A DNA stretch of 23,163 bases. It comes from Reclinomonas americana ATCC 50394 (Eukaryota; Jakobida; Jakobea; Jakobida). The DNA is taken from NCBI GenBank assembly GCA_048213135.1, contig PS015375.1:1-23163 (forward strand), in the 5' to 3' direction. The position numbers were made by a program, and so were the translations under genes. Below the pieces are notes generated by a model, which was not told the DNA's origin, ran no database searches, and worked only from the letters and a program-made list of their open reading frames with translations. Every line of letters starts with the position of its first letter. Positions within the stretch are counted from its first letter, which is position 1. Below are positions 7,431-23,163 of the stretch, piece after piece.

Positions 7431-10383
7431 TTACACCACGGTGTCGGCCTTGCCGTAGTAGCGGTTGACAAATGGAACCTGCGCACAGGAAGACAGGGAG
7501 TCCGAGAGTGAGAATGACAAACGCAGCACAGGAGAGGATATAAGAACGAGAAAGAGAAGAGGGCGAGAGAGGAGAGAATGCGAGATTAGAGAAGAGAAAG
7601 AAAGCGAGACAAGAGGGAGTATGATGTGAACTGGAGAGAGAGAAAGAGAGAGCGAGAATGGCAAATGCTGCACACAGGAGGAAATACGAAGAGGGACCCA
7701 TGAGGAAATCACAGTGAAACAGGACGGAGAAGAGATGGAAGAGAATGACACATGCGGTACAGGAGAGGAAACAAGAACGAGCGAATGCAGAGGGTGAGGG
7801 AGAGAGAAAACGTGAGGAGAGAAAATCAAGTGGAATGGAGAGAGAAAGACTGGCGGGCTGTTACATACAGAGTCTCTCTCTCTCTCTNNNNNNNNNNNNN
7901 NNNNNNNNNNNNNNNNNNNNNNNNNNNNNNNNNNNNNNNNNNNNNNNNNNNNNNNNNNNNNNNNNNNNNNNNNNNNNNNNNNNNNNNNNNNNNNNNNNNN
8001 NNNNNNNNNNNNNNNNNNNNNNNNNNNNNNNNNNNNNNNNNNNNNNNNNNNNNNNNNNNNNNNNNNNNNNNAGTAGGGTGAGGCTGGCAGGCTACCAACG
8101 ATCACCACGCTCTGCGAGCACCACCCCCCACACACACACCGTGATGCTCGGCCACCTCGTCGACAATCTCCTCAATGTCGTCCATCTCCCAGTCGTAGTC
8201 GAACACCAACTGCTTGCCGGCCACATTGCGGCAGACAGACACGGTCGAGTCGGCATCCACCTTGCCCACGTCGCTCTCTCGCTGCACGTCTGCGGCGGAG
8301 GTTCACATAATAAGAACATCATGTGTGAAACGACACAAACATGACGGCGGTGAAGAGTGTGCGTGTGGACGCAACAGAGGTTGCCATACTCGTACTCGCG
8401 CTTCTTGTCCTCGGGCAGCTTGCGCAGCACCGAATCACGCAGTTCGCAAGTGAGGTAGTACAGCCGGAGGGCATGGCGCTGCTTCTTGGTCGACACGTCC
8501 CTGCACACGAACTCGAGTCAGCGGATCGCTGGCGGTCGTGCAATCGTCATGCAAGCATCACATCGCAACATGTCTTCCTCCAAGTACGGCACCCACGAGA
8601 GCTTCAACTGCGAGCCCGGCACGACAGTCTCCTTCAACATCATCACCGACTTGATGCCGACGTCGGTCGGCGGCGGGTGTGCGGACTTGATCTGCATTCA
8701 CAGCCGATGAGCACTCCCATCACTAACGAGAAGGGCGACAGAAAAAAACGAAACTGCAAAGATGACCGGGATCAGCACCAGAGTCTCCGAGGCACCCTCT
8801 GTCGGTCTTAGGCTCGGCAGCATTTGCGCTGCGCGTGTGGGGAATACACACTCAGCGGGCTGATGAAGCACAGCACATTGCACCAAAAAAACAGCACGCA
8901 CCCTCGGAGCCACCAAACATGTACACCTTGCCGTCGCTCAGATCGCCCTCCGTGAGCGACTTTTCCAGATTCTCAAAGCTCCACGGGTACTCGAAGAGCT
9001 TGTCAAAGTTGGCCCACTCGGTGCCTGCAACGACTCACATGAGTGTGCCGAACGATAAGGTCGAGATCAACAGTGGCCTTGATGCGCACCAACAAAGTAA
9101 AAGTCCTGCGTGGCACCACGAGTGAGCACATGCACGCACACACACTATCAAGAAAACAATGGGCGACAAACCTTCCAGGCAGTCCACTGTATGTGCGCCA
9201 GACAACACGCGCATAATGGCGGGAACATGCACATGATTAGTTTCCGAGGGCGGGGAAAGAGTCACCAACACAAACACACAATGCACGGTCCCCATTCCTC
9301 TACACCCGCGTGCAGGTACCACGCAGCGTGCAGCACGACAAGTGGAAAGCGAGGGAAAAAGTGTGCAAGTGCAGATGTCACGACATTTCGCCCCCACACG
9401 CACCTGGTTCTCCTCCTCCTCGATCTTGGGCTTGGGTGGCGGCCCGCTTGTTGCCGCGGCCGCCGCACTGTCCGCCTTCCTCGCTCGCTTCTTCGGCGGT
9501 TCGCCACTGGACTCGGCCTTCTTCGCCTTCGCCTTTGGCGTCTTCGGCTTCTTCTTCTTGTCATCGTCGCTGGCCGGTGCCTTCTTCGCCTTCTTCTTCT
9601 TCAGCTTCTCCCGCTCCTTCTTCTGCTTCTTCTTCTTCTTGGCCTCCTCCTCGCTGTCGACGTCCATCTCCTCGTACTCATCATCGTCATCGTCGTCGCC
9701 GTCGTCGCTGCCACTCTGCTCATCGCTGTCATCATCCGCCTTCTCGGTCTTCTTGCTCGGCTAATTAGCGCGCACATGAGACAACTGGTGACAACATGCA
9801 TCCGTACGCGACATCCGCCACGCACCTTGCTCTTCTTCTGCTTCAGCAGCGTCTTCTTCTTGTCGCGGCCCTTGGTCTTCTTGGTCGCCACCGCCGCCGC
9901 CGCCTTTTTCTTCTTGTCGTCACCGTTGCTCATCTTGACATCCTCCTGCTCCTCCTCATCCTCATCCTCCTCCTCCTCCTCATCATCAGCATCAGCATCG
10001 CTCTCCTCCTCGTCCTCCTCGCTCTCATCACGCGCACGCTTCGCGGCCTTCTTCGCCGGCTTTGTCGCCTTTTGCCGCTCCTCCGCTTTCCTCTTCTTCT
10101 CCTCGGGCGACATCGGAGGCCGCCCGCGCTTGCGTGGAGCAGGCGCACTGTCCGCGCTCTTGGCCGGCGCACTGGCCTTGCTCGCCTCCACCGTCGGCTT
10201 GCTGGCCTTCAACGGCGCCACAGCCGACGATGACGACGAAGGCTTCACTTTCGGCATTGGCGCCGCCGGCTTCATCTCCACCTCGGAGTCGGATTCCGAC
10301 TCCGAAGCCGCTGCTGCAGCTGTTGCTGCTGCGGCCTCTGCACGCAGCTGCTTCTTGGTCTTTGCGGCACTCTTGCTCGACAT
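7431..10383 (-). CDS. Unrecognised AT-hook protein with lysine/acidic low-complexity N-half and an ordered C-half
   Basis: Start ATG at 10383, stop at 7431-7433. Exons read: 9826-10383, 9404-9760, 9172-9186, 9090-9105, 8902-9024, 8755-8798, 8570-8691, 8376-8500, 8140-8289, then 7431-7478 after a gap. The phases of the last two do not match, so at least one exon is missing, probably in the N gap at 7888-8071. Residues 1-305 are low complexity: Ala/Lys/Ser-rich, an AT-hook (RKRGRPPMSP, about 84-93), an Asp/Glu tract (about 115-140) and Lys-rich stretches that look nuclear. Residues from about 306 to 503 are ordered and rich in aromatic residues: DFYFVGTEWANFDKLFEYPW, GDLSDGKVYMFGGSE, LVLIPVIFAIKSAHPPP, GIKSVMMLKETVVPGSQ, LRLYYLTCELRDSVLRKLPE, KREYEYGNLY, QLVFDYDWEMDDIEEIVDEV. 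I do not recognise the family. A chromatin role is an inference from the AT-hook and charged tracts. Confidence 0.7.
7509..7860. repeat. Purine-rich degenerate repeats in the last intron(s) of the AT-hook gene
   Basis: A motif close to GAGAATGACAAACGCAGCAC followed by AGGAGAGGAnATAAGAACGAG recurs near 7510, 7654 and 7741, with GAGAGAAAGAGA filler. On the coding (reverse) strand this is a long pyrimidine-rich intron. The array runs into the N gap at 7888. Confidence 0.55.
7888..8071. other. Assembly gap (184 N)
   Basis: Run of N directly after a CT dinucleotide tract. Lies between exons of the AT-hook gene and probably hides one of them. Confidence 0.95.
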
Positions 10384-10647
10384 TCAAACGCAAACACCGA
10401 AGTGCCTTTCCCGCCAAATTGCGAGCACATTAATTTTTTTGGGCGGTGCAGGCGCCGTGCCACTCACCACCGTTCGCCGTCGCCGCCCGCCCTCGTTGCG
10501 CCGTGAGTGTTGTGGCTGCGCGCTCGGCCATGGCGCCAACGTGAGCGTGAAAGAACAACGAGGGACATGTCGACGGTGGGCATCTCCGCCATCTCGTCGG
10601 ATTTTTGGCGGCGGTCGGTCCCGCGACTTGTTTGATTTTGCGCGCGA
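10384..10647. promoter_or_regulatory. Intergenic region between the divergent AT-hook and INO80 genes
   Basis: About 264 bp between the two start codons. It includes ATTAATTTTTTTGGGCGG near 10430, the only clearly AT-rich patch, and an ATG at 10531 (ATGGCGCCAAC followed by GTGAGC) that could be an alternative first exon for INO80. Promoter role is inferred from the head-to-head arrangement. Confidence 0.45.
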
Positions 10648-17321
<6,674 letters not shown>

Positions 17322-17377
17322 GACGGTGGCAAATGGAAAAACGTAATCAATGTAATATGGATGGATGTGTGCAGCGG

Positions 17378-17383
17378 AATAAA
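17378..17383 (+). terminator. Candidate polyadenylation signal AATAAA for INO80
   Basis: Canonical AATAAA hexamer 57 nt after the INO80 stop, followed by a T/G-rich stretch (TTGTTTGTTTACTTG) as expected for a downstream element. The convergent EF-hand gene ends about 110 bp further on. Confidence 0.5.
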
Positions 17384-17493
17384 TTGCTGTTAAGGACTTG
17401 TTTGTTTACTTGCGATGGGGTAACGTACATGCGTGCAAAAGCAGTGGCAGCAAAAGTTGTGAGTGCGTGTGTGTGTGTGTGTGTGGCACTTTA

Positions 17494-18332
17494 TCATTCG
17501 AGAACGCCTTTGGCGCGGTGGTACGTCTCGAACTGATCAAACGTCTTGCGTGCCGTCTGCAAAAACTCTGCGAAACACAACACACACATCATCATCAGTC
17601 GGAATAAAATCACACAAGCCGCAGCAGCAGCGCACGCACCGGCCCACGTCACCACATCAACCGATGCACTACTGGCACTTCCCGCACCGCCACTGTCACC
17701 AGTGCTGGCCGGAGCCGCCTCGTCAGCAGGCTTCTGCGAGCTGTCCTTGGCCTGTCTCATGAATCCCTCCAGTTCCTCCTCCGTCATGGCACGACCCTCC
17801 AGCTCCTGCCTCACCAATCAGCACCCTCCGTCGCACTCCCCTCCCACTACGACCTCGCATACAGCACGCAACTTCAAACATGCGAGTCACCTCGCTTCTC
17901 GAAATGCACTCGTCGTGGTCCAAGTCAAACCGCTCAAACACCGTGCGCACTTTGGCCACATTCTGCAGGTCTTCCGGGTTGAACAGCGTCGATGCCACGG
18001 CCATGAACTCCTCGAAACTGCAAACGCGTCAGAGTAAGGCCAGGGAGAAACGAGATAAGGTGGTGGTGAGTGACCTCAGTGAGCCGTTCTTGTCCGTGTC
18101 GATGGCATCAAAGGCGGCGCGGAACTCGGGTCCATCCTCGATCTTGGCGCCCAGGCTCTGGAAGAAGCTGCAACGAGGCAGTGATGCAAGGCAGTGTGAG
18201 AGAGAGAGAGTGACGGAAAGAAAGAGGGAGTGAGACTCACGTGACGACTTCGGCTGCATCCAGCTTCTTGTCGCCGTTCTTGTCAAAGGCGACGAAGAGG
18301 AGGCGGATCGGCTCACTATCGGTGTCACTCAT
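17494..18332 (-). CDS. Calmodulin-like EF-hand calcium-binding protein with an interrupted fourth hand
   Basis: Predicted 183-residue calcium sensor. Exons: 18241-18332, 18075-18167, 17891-18017, 17640-17805, 17494-17567. Three 12-residue loops: DKNGDKKLDAAE (17-28) and DTDKNGSLSFEE (54-65), both canonical with Gly at position 6 and Glu at 12; and DLDHDECISRSE (93-104), which has Glu in place of the position-6 Gly. The C-terminal part has an entering helix (ELEGRAMTEEELEGFMRQAK), a disordered Ser/Ala/Gly stretch, and then VDVVTWAEFLQTARKTF, which resembles the second half of a fourth EF-hand without its first ligands. Most like calmodulin or calcineurin-B relatives; the target is unknown. Its start codon lies 80 bp from the start of the divergent GTPase gene. 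Confidence 0.88.
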
Positions 18333-18412
18333 GCTTGTTGTCGCAATACAAAGTTTGTGGTGTGCCAGCAAATTTCACTCACTATCGGACTTTCTTCACA
18401 CTGCGAGTGAGC
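18333..18412. promoter_or_regulatory. Compact bidirectional promoter region, EF-hand gene / Rho-like GTPase gene
   Basis: 80 bp between divergent start codons, containing GCAATACAAAGTTTG and two ACTCACTATCGG-like elements (one just inside the EF-hand 5' end at 18313, one near 18377). No clear TATA box. Role inferred from position. Confidence 0.5.
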
Positions 18413-19619
18413 ATGGCGCACGTGGGAACACTCAACGGTCTGTGTGTGTGCTTGTCTGTCTTGCACCTGTCGCTCACACTTTGTGCACAGTGGTGGTTGT
18501 GGGCGATGGCGCAGTCGGTAAGTGCGCTCTCTCTCTCTCTCTCCGACAGTGTTCTGTTGCACTCCACTCAACACTGTACATGTGTGCAGGCAAGACGTGC
18601 TTGCTGGTGCGCGCCTCCAGTGGCCACTTTCCTGTAGATACAGTGCCGACGACTGTCGAGTTGCGTGTGCACTCTGACTCCTTTCTCATCACAACCCACT
18701 CTCTCATTGTGTTGTGCAGTCAGTACGAGTCGGCTGTGCACGTCGGTGACCGCAGCATCAACCTTGTGTTGTGGGACACTGCAGGTGCGAGCTTTCTCTC
18801 CTTCTCCCTGTCTCTCGCCCTCCCGACTGACACACACGATGCAGGGCAAGAGAACCTCGATCAATTGCGGTCAGTGTTCTGTCCGCATCTCACTCACTCC
18901 ATCGCCGTTTTTGTTGTCTGATGTGTGCGCGATGGGTGGCGCAGGCTGATCGCGTTACGTACGGCCAATGTGGTACTGGTGTGCTTCTCCGTGGACAGCG
19001 AGAGATCGCTGGAGAACGTCGAACACTTGGTAAGTTGTCGCGAGCGTGCGCGCGTAGATCGTGACCTTGCTTGATATTCATCGGTGGGTGCAGTGGATGC
19101 CTGAAGTGCGCGCTAGCTGCCCGGGGAACGCAACGATTGTGTTGGTTGGCACCAAGGTGAAGCGGACGACTTTGTGTTCATCAGTGTCGTGCAGACTAGT
19201 GTCTGTCTGGTGGTCGTGTTTGTCGTGTTTCTTTTGCCTGTGCTGACTCTGGTGTGACCCGCAGGCTGATATGCGAGTGCCGTCCGTCAACTCGTCGGCA
19301 CGTCCGCTGGTGACTGCGGCGGCGGCACATAAGACGGCACGAGATGTTGGCGCGGTGCGTGGCTCGTGACCCGACTTCAGTCGTGTTCGTCTCTGACACC
19401 ACCACGCAGATCACCTATGTGGAATGCTCGGCACTGTCCGGTCTGCGCGTCAACGAACCCATTCTCTATGGTGTCATGGCACACATTGGAGTACGTGAGG
19501 GCATACCACCCATTCCACAGCCAGAGCGGCTGGCGGCTCCCAGCGGCGCAAGCGGCAGCGGTGGTGCTGGTGCTGGTGGTGGTAGCAGCGGTGGAAACTG
19601 CAAGTGCACGATCTTGTGA
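18413..19619 (+). CDS. Rho/Rac-like small GTPase with CaaX tail
   Basis: Membrane-anchored signalling GTPase, 219 residues. Exons: 18413-18437, 18491-18517, 18590-18659, 18720-18784, 18845-18869, 18945-19029, 19094-19156, 19265-19354, 19410-19619. Motifs: P-loop GDGAVGKT (13-20), switch I PTTVDQYES, WDTAGQE (switch II, 59-65), Rho-like VVLVCFSVDSERSLENVEHL and WMPEVRASCP, TKAD (119-122), ECSAL (155-159). It ends in a Gly/Ser-rich linker and CKCTIL; CTIL is a CaaX box whose final Leu predicts geranylgeranylation. Rho family is favoured over Rab/Ras by the WxPE-xxxxCP segment and the sequence between TKAD and ECSAL, which looks like a shortened Rho insert. Switch I departs from the usual PTVFENY. 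The exon 3 donor (GA|GTTGCG) is the least certain. Confidence 0.88.
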
Positions 19620-19676
19620 GATCCTCGTACGTGAATTTAAGTTGGTACGTGTAGTTGCGCGAATCAGTCCCTCCAT

Positions 19677-22600
19677 TTACTTGCGCTCTCGAGCGGCCTT
19701 GGCGGCCTTGTCGAGCTTGGCTTGACGCTCCTCCTCTTGCTTCTGTTCGTACGCCAGCCGATCGTAGTCGTACTTTTCGCCTTTCCACATGTCGCCCATG
19801 AACATTGGTTGACCTGCGATGTGCGAAAAAACAGTGAGCATCATAAGGGACGGGAAGGAGCGACAGGCGGCGCAACTCTTGGCCTTGTCGGCGTACTTGA
19901 GCAACGCCTCGCGTGGATCCTCCTCGCCCATGGTGTTCTTGACAACGCCACCCATCTTGACGAGATGTTGTGTGAGGGTCGACGACACCAGGCGACCACC
20001 GGCACCCTTGTTGCCCTGCGCACGGAGAAAGAGGAGTCAGACAGAGGATGAGTGGCAAGAATGTCAGTAGGGAACGCAACAAAGACGGGAGCCTCCGGCT
20101 TGTGCGACTTGATGGGATCCTGGCGATCCTTGAGCATCTGGCGCTTCTTCGACGGCCCAGTCTTGAACATCGGCAGGGCGTGCGGTGTGATAATGTGTCT
20201 GTGAACGCATCGCAGTGAGCGATGACGACATTACCATGCTTGACCGAGACTGCGTGACGCAACGGAGTGAGCTGCAGGTCGGACGGATCGGCACGGCGCT
20301 TGCGCGACTTGATCGACAGCAGGGCGCCCTTGGTGCTAAACTGCGGGTCGTAGAAGACGTGTGTCTTGCAATCGGAGCAGCCGACAATCAGCTGCGCGTG
20401 CATGTTTCGCTGTCAGCAATAGAATGGAGGAGAAGCCAAGGGAGGGCGGTTACCTGATTGAGGACGGGGTGCCAGCGAATGCGCTGCACAGACGCGTCGG
20501 GCACGGCTGCAGATGGAGCGTGCGCGTGAGAGATGCAGCAGAGATCATCGAGAAGCAAACGCACATACCAATCTTGGCGACAATCTCCATGGTGCTGGTG
20601 AGAACAAAGCACAGCTGGCCATTCGGTTGGTCACGCTCCGACGTGGTGCCTGTGGCTCTCGGTCAGTTCACACAACGAGATGAGCCCCATAGTTTACGTG
20701 CGCGCACCAGTGAGAATGAACTTGGAGTCGGGGCTGAAGACGCAGTCCATGTACGAGAAGCGATTCGGCAAATCCTCGAACTCGTTGGTCGGCTTGCGCA
20801 ACTGTCTGGCGTCCCACACTGCACAAGGAGTTAGCAGACGTGCGGCCTGTCAACAACACGAAAAAATTGCAGAACCAACCTCGCAGCGAGTCATCGGTGC
20901 CGCGCGAGATGATGGTGCGGCCGTCCTTGGAGAATTTGACGCAGCTCACTTCGTGACCGGCTCGGTGATGTCCGCGGGCAATCTGTGTGACGAGCATCAC
21001 GTCAGCAACCGCTACGCCCTGTCCACGACAGTCAGACGCACCGCCGTTGGTCGGTTGTACGGCGCCTTCAGGGCGTACAGCTGAATGGAGCCATCGTTGC
21101 AGCCGGTGAGAATCGTGGTTCCGTCCGCGTCAATGTCAATCGACGTGACTGCTGCGCGCTTGTTCTGTGCATCCTTGTACTTGATCACATGCAGCTGCTT
21201 CTCGGTCACCGTGTTGATGTCCCAGATGCTGGGTAGGGGTGGCATGAGTGAGATAGAAGGGTACATGATCTGCGTGTTCCAAAGCAACTTACCGAACAGT
21301 GCCATCAATGGACGAAGTCAGCACGATCGAGCGATCCAGCGGATGCCATGCCGTTCCGGTGACCAACGCCACATGGCCACTGCGTATGGCAGTGTCAGGC
21401 AAAGAGAAAACAGGAGGCATGAGAAGGGAAGAAGGGGCGCAACTTCGTCAGGTTCATGTCCGTGATGTACATGTCGCCCTTGATGAACTCAGCGCTGCAA
21501 CGAGACACTGTGAGCCACGTGCCTCGCAGAGACAAAAGAACACGATTGATTACGCACAGCTGGTGACCATCGCGATCAAAGAGGCGCGGCCGATTAAAGT
21601 CTGGAGCCGCGATAAACATGTCACCGTGGTGGCTGAACTCGATTTGATTGAACTGCACAAAAAAAGACAGGTGAGGAGAAGAGGAGAGGAGAGATGGTCA
21701 ACAAGTGCGGAGGTGTACCGAATACGACCCACACGGCTCGTCGAGGGAGCGGAACGGTGTGTGTTCCGCGTTCAGGCCATTGAAATCGTAGAAATTGAGA
21801 TTGCAGTCGGTGGAACCGGTCACCACACGCGATCCACTCGGCTCCAGCGACAGCGCAGTGATGCCCTGCGACAGCGTGCGGTCTGTGAGAGGTGGTGACG
21901 TGATCGAGAAGCTGGCAGACAAGGAGCAGACGCACCCTGGTGTGACCACGCAGTTCAATCTCATGTGTGATGGGCAGAGCGTACGGGTTCTCCGCATCCT
22001 GCGTGCCAGAGTGAGAATCGCACGTCGAATCGCCATATCTCCCTCTCTTCTCCTTCACATAGAAGTACCGTCACACGCTCGGGTCCCGGTGCTCGCCTGC
22101 CTGCACCGTCATCGGGGCGCGGCTTTGGCGGTCCCATCGCTGCATCGCTGTCATCATCGTCGTCGTCCTCATCATCCGACAACTCCACGCCCATGGCGGC
22201 CATCGCAGCCGACATTGCCGTATTGCTGCTGGCATAGTAGGGACCGGAGCTGACCGCCACTGCCTCCGGCGCCGGTGCTTCGCCACCCTCATCGTCGTCA
22301 TCGTCGTCATCGTCGCTCAACTCGACTCCCATGGCCGCCAGCGCCGCTCGCTCAGCCGCAGCAGCGCTCTCCACCTGCCACTCAACAGCATTCAGCACGC
22401 GACGACGACAACAATAATGAGACAGCTTCTTTACCTTGCTGGGCGGTCGCGGAGGCCCGACCATATCGTCCTCATCCTCGGCGTCGCGACGCCGCGCCTG
22501 CGCACTCTGCTGTCCAGCCTCGTGAGCAGCACGCCATCGAGAACAACACACACGCGCGCGCGAACCTTGCCCGGCTGCACCGTGGTAACCATCGCCGACT

Positions 22601-23008
22601 TGCGCACATTGGCAGCATGGCGCGACACATCCCGCAAGCCACTCTCCTCCTCGTCCTCGTCGTCGTCACCGCCCCTCCCATTGCCTCGGCCTCGCACTAC
22701 CACCTCCTCCTCTTCATCCTCATCCTCCTCCTCATCACTCTACGCAACAACAAACACCAACATCAATGCATGCATGCAATGAGAGAGAGAGAGAGAGAGA
22801 CACGCGCACGCACTGCATCTCTCCTCTGCTTCTTGTTCTTCTTGTTCTTGTTCTTCTTCTTGGTGGGAGAGGGAACGCGACCACGCGATGCACTGCTGCC
22901 GAATCCCATTGGCAACATGGCGCGAAGAGCGGCCTCGTCCCAGTCGCCGCTCTTGTTGGCGCCGGTGGATGCGGAGGTGGAGGAGGTCGAGGTCGACTTG
23001 CCGCGCAT
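19677..23008 (-). CDS. WDR70: WD40-repeat protein WDR70
   Basis: Nuclear WD40 protein; in animals and fission yeast WDR70 is linked to CUL4-DDB1 ubiquitin ligase and H2B ubiquitylation at DNA breaks. Eighteen exons read from 22814-23008 down to 19677-19813; 756 residues in frame. N-terminal part: MLPMGFGS, a Lys/Asn-rich patch, long acidic tracts and DDMVGPPRPP (the family's DxxIGPP signature). The propeller starts at NPYALPITHEIELRGHT and continues LEPSGSRVVTGSTDCNLNFY, RLFDRDGHQLCFIKGDMYIT, TAWHPLDRSIVLTSSIDGTV, RIWDINTVTEKQ, SRGTDDSLRVWDARQLRKP, VQRIRWHPVLNQLIVGCSD. The C-terminal tail has HIITPHALPMF and RQDPIKSHKPEAP as in WDR70. The junction 21932/21882 is unsure. A CACACAG acceptor just before the ATG at 23008 suggests a 5'-UTR or further upstream exon. 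Confidence 0.92.
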
Positions 23009-23163
23009 GCCTGTGTATGTGTGTGTGAGAGTGTGTGTGTGGGGGGGAGAAGGGAGAGAGAGGGTGACAAGTCGCAACTGGACCCTGCCAGCAGGTTTTT
23101 CAGTGATGACTCGGAAGCCTGCAGGCGCGTGTGTGAGAGAGAGGCAAAGAGTAGTTGCACTAA

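Noticed and set aside
7111-7701. Reverse-strand open frame with repeated LSLSFS-type hydrophobic runs
   Set aside because: Translation of CT-rich repeats in intron and intergenic DNA. The apparent hydrophobic segments come from simple sequence, not membrane helices.

Overview
The window is nuclear DNA of a unicellular eukaryote. The genes are cut by many very short GT-AG introns (mostly about 50-90 nt, often ending in a CA- or CT-rich tract plus CAG), the spacers are small, and the proteins are typically eukaryotic (eL32, ATG12, INO80, WDR70, a prenylated Rho-like GTPase, mitochondrial EF-G2). Glia maturation factor, a Rho-type GTPase and INO80 together would fit an amorphean protist (amoebozoan or unicellular opisthokont relative), but the species cannot be named from this sequence. 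It is a draft scaffold with six N gaps, three of them exactly 20 N.

Layout, left to right: 1-500 (-) 5' part of a glia-maturation-factor-like gene, cut by the window edge; 729-1471 (-) ribosomal protein eL32; 2136-2858 (+) RAB5IF/OPTI-like membrane protein; 2859-3563 noncoding with a degenerate 57-70 bp tandem repeat; 3564-4158 (-) ATG12; 4212-7114 (+) mitochondrial EF-G2 (GFM2); 7431-10383 (-) an unrecognised AT-hook, lysine/acid-rich protein with an ordered C-terminal half; 10648-17321 (+) INO80 chromatin-remodelling ATPase, broken by assembly gaps; 17494-18332 (-) a calmodulin-like EF-hand protein; 18413-19619 (+) a Rho/Rac-like GTPase with a CaaX tail; 19677-23008 (-) WDR70. From eL32 onward every neighbour alternates in strand, so genes lie in head-to-head and tail-to-tail pairs. 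ATG12 and GFM2 have start codons only 53 bp apart, and the EF-hand/GTPase pair only 80 bp apart.

The genes do not form one pathway. They cover translation (eL32, GFM2), membrane protein biogenesis (RAB5IF), autophagy (ATG12), actin or GTPase signalling (GMF-like, Rho-like), calcium signalling (EF-hand) and chromatin (INO80, WDR70, the AT-hook protein). No mobile element, CRISPR array, rRNA or tRNA gene was recognised.

The most notable observations are: (1) the obligatory C-terminal glycine of ATG12 sits alone with the stop codon in a 6-nt coding exon behind a 66-nt intron that is in frame and stop-free, so retaining it would give an ATG12 with a 22-residue insert still ending in Gly; (2) the middle of INO80 (13884-14592) is inverted between two 20-N gaps, and a second block (11849-12268) is probably inverted too, which best fits misoriented contigs; (3) the AT-hook protein, whose well-ordered core was not matched to any family; (4) several micro-exons of 6-16 nt. 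Gene models were spliced by eye from reading frame and family similarity recalled from memory, so individual boundaries may be off by a few bases.
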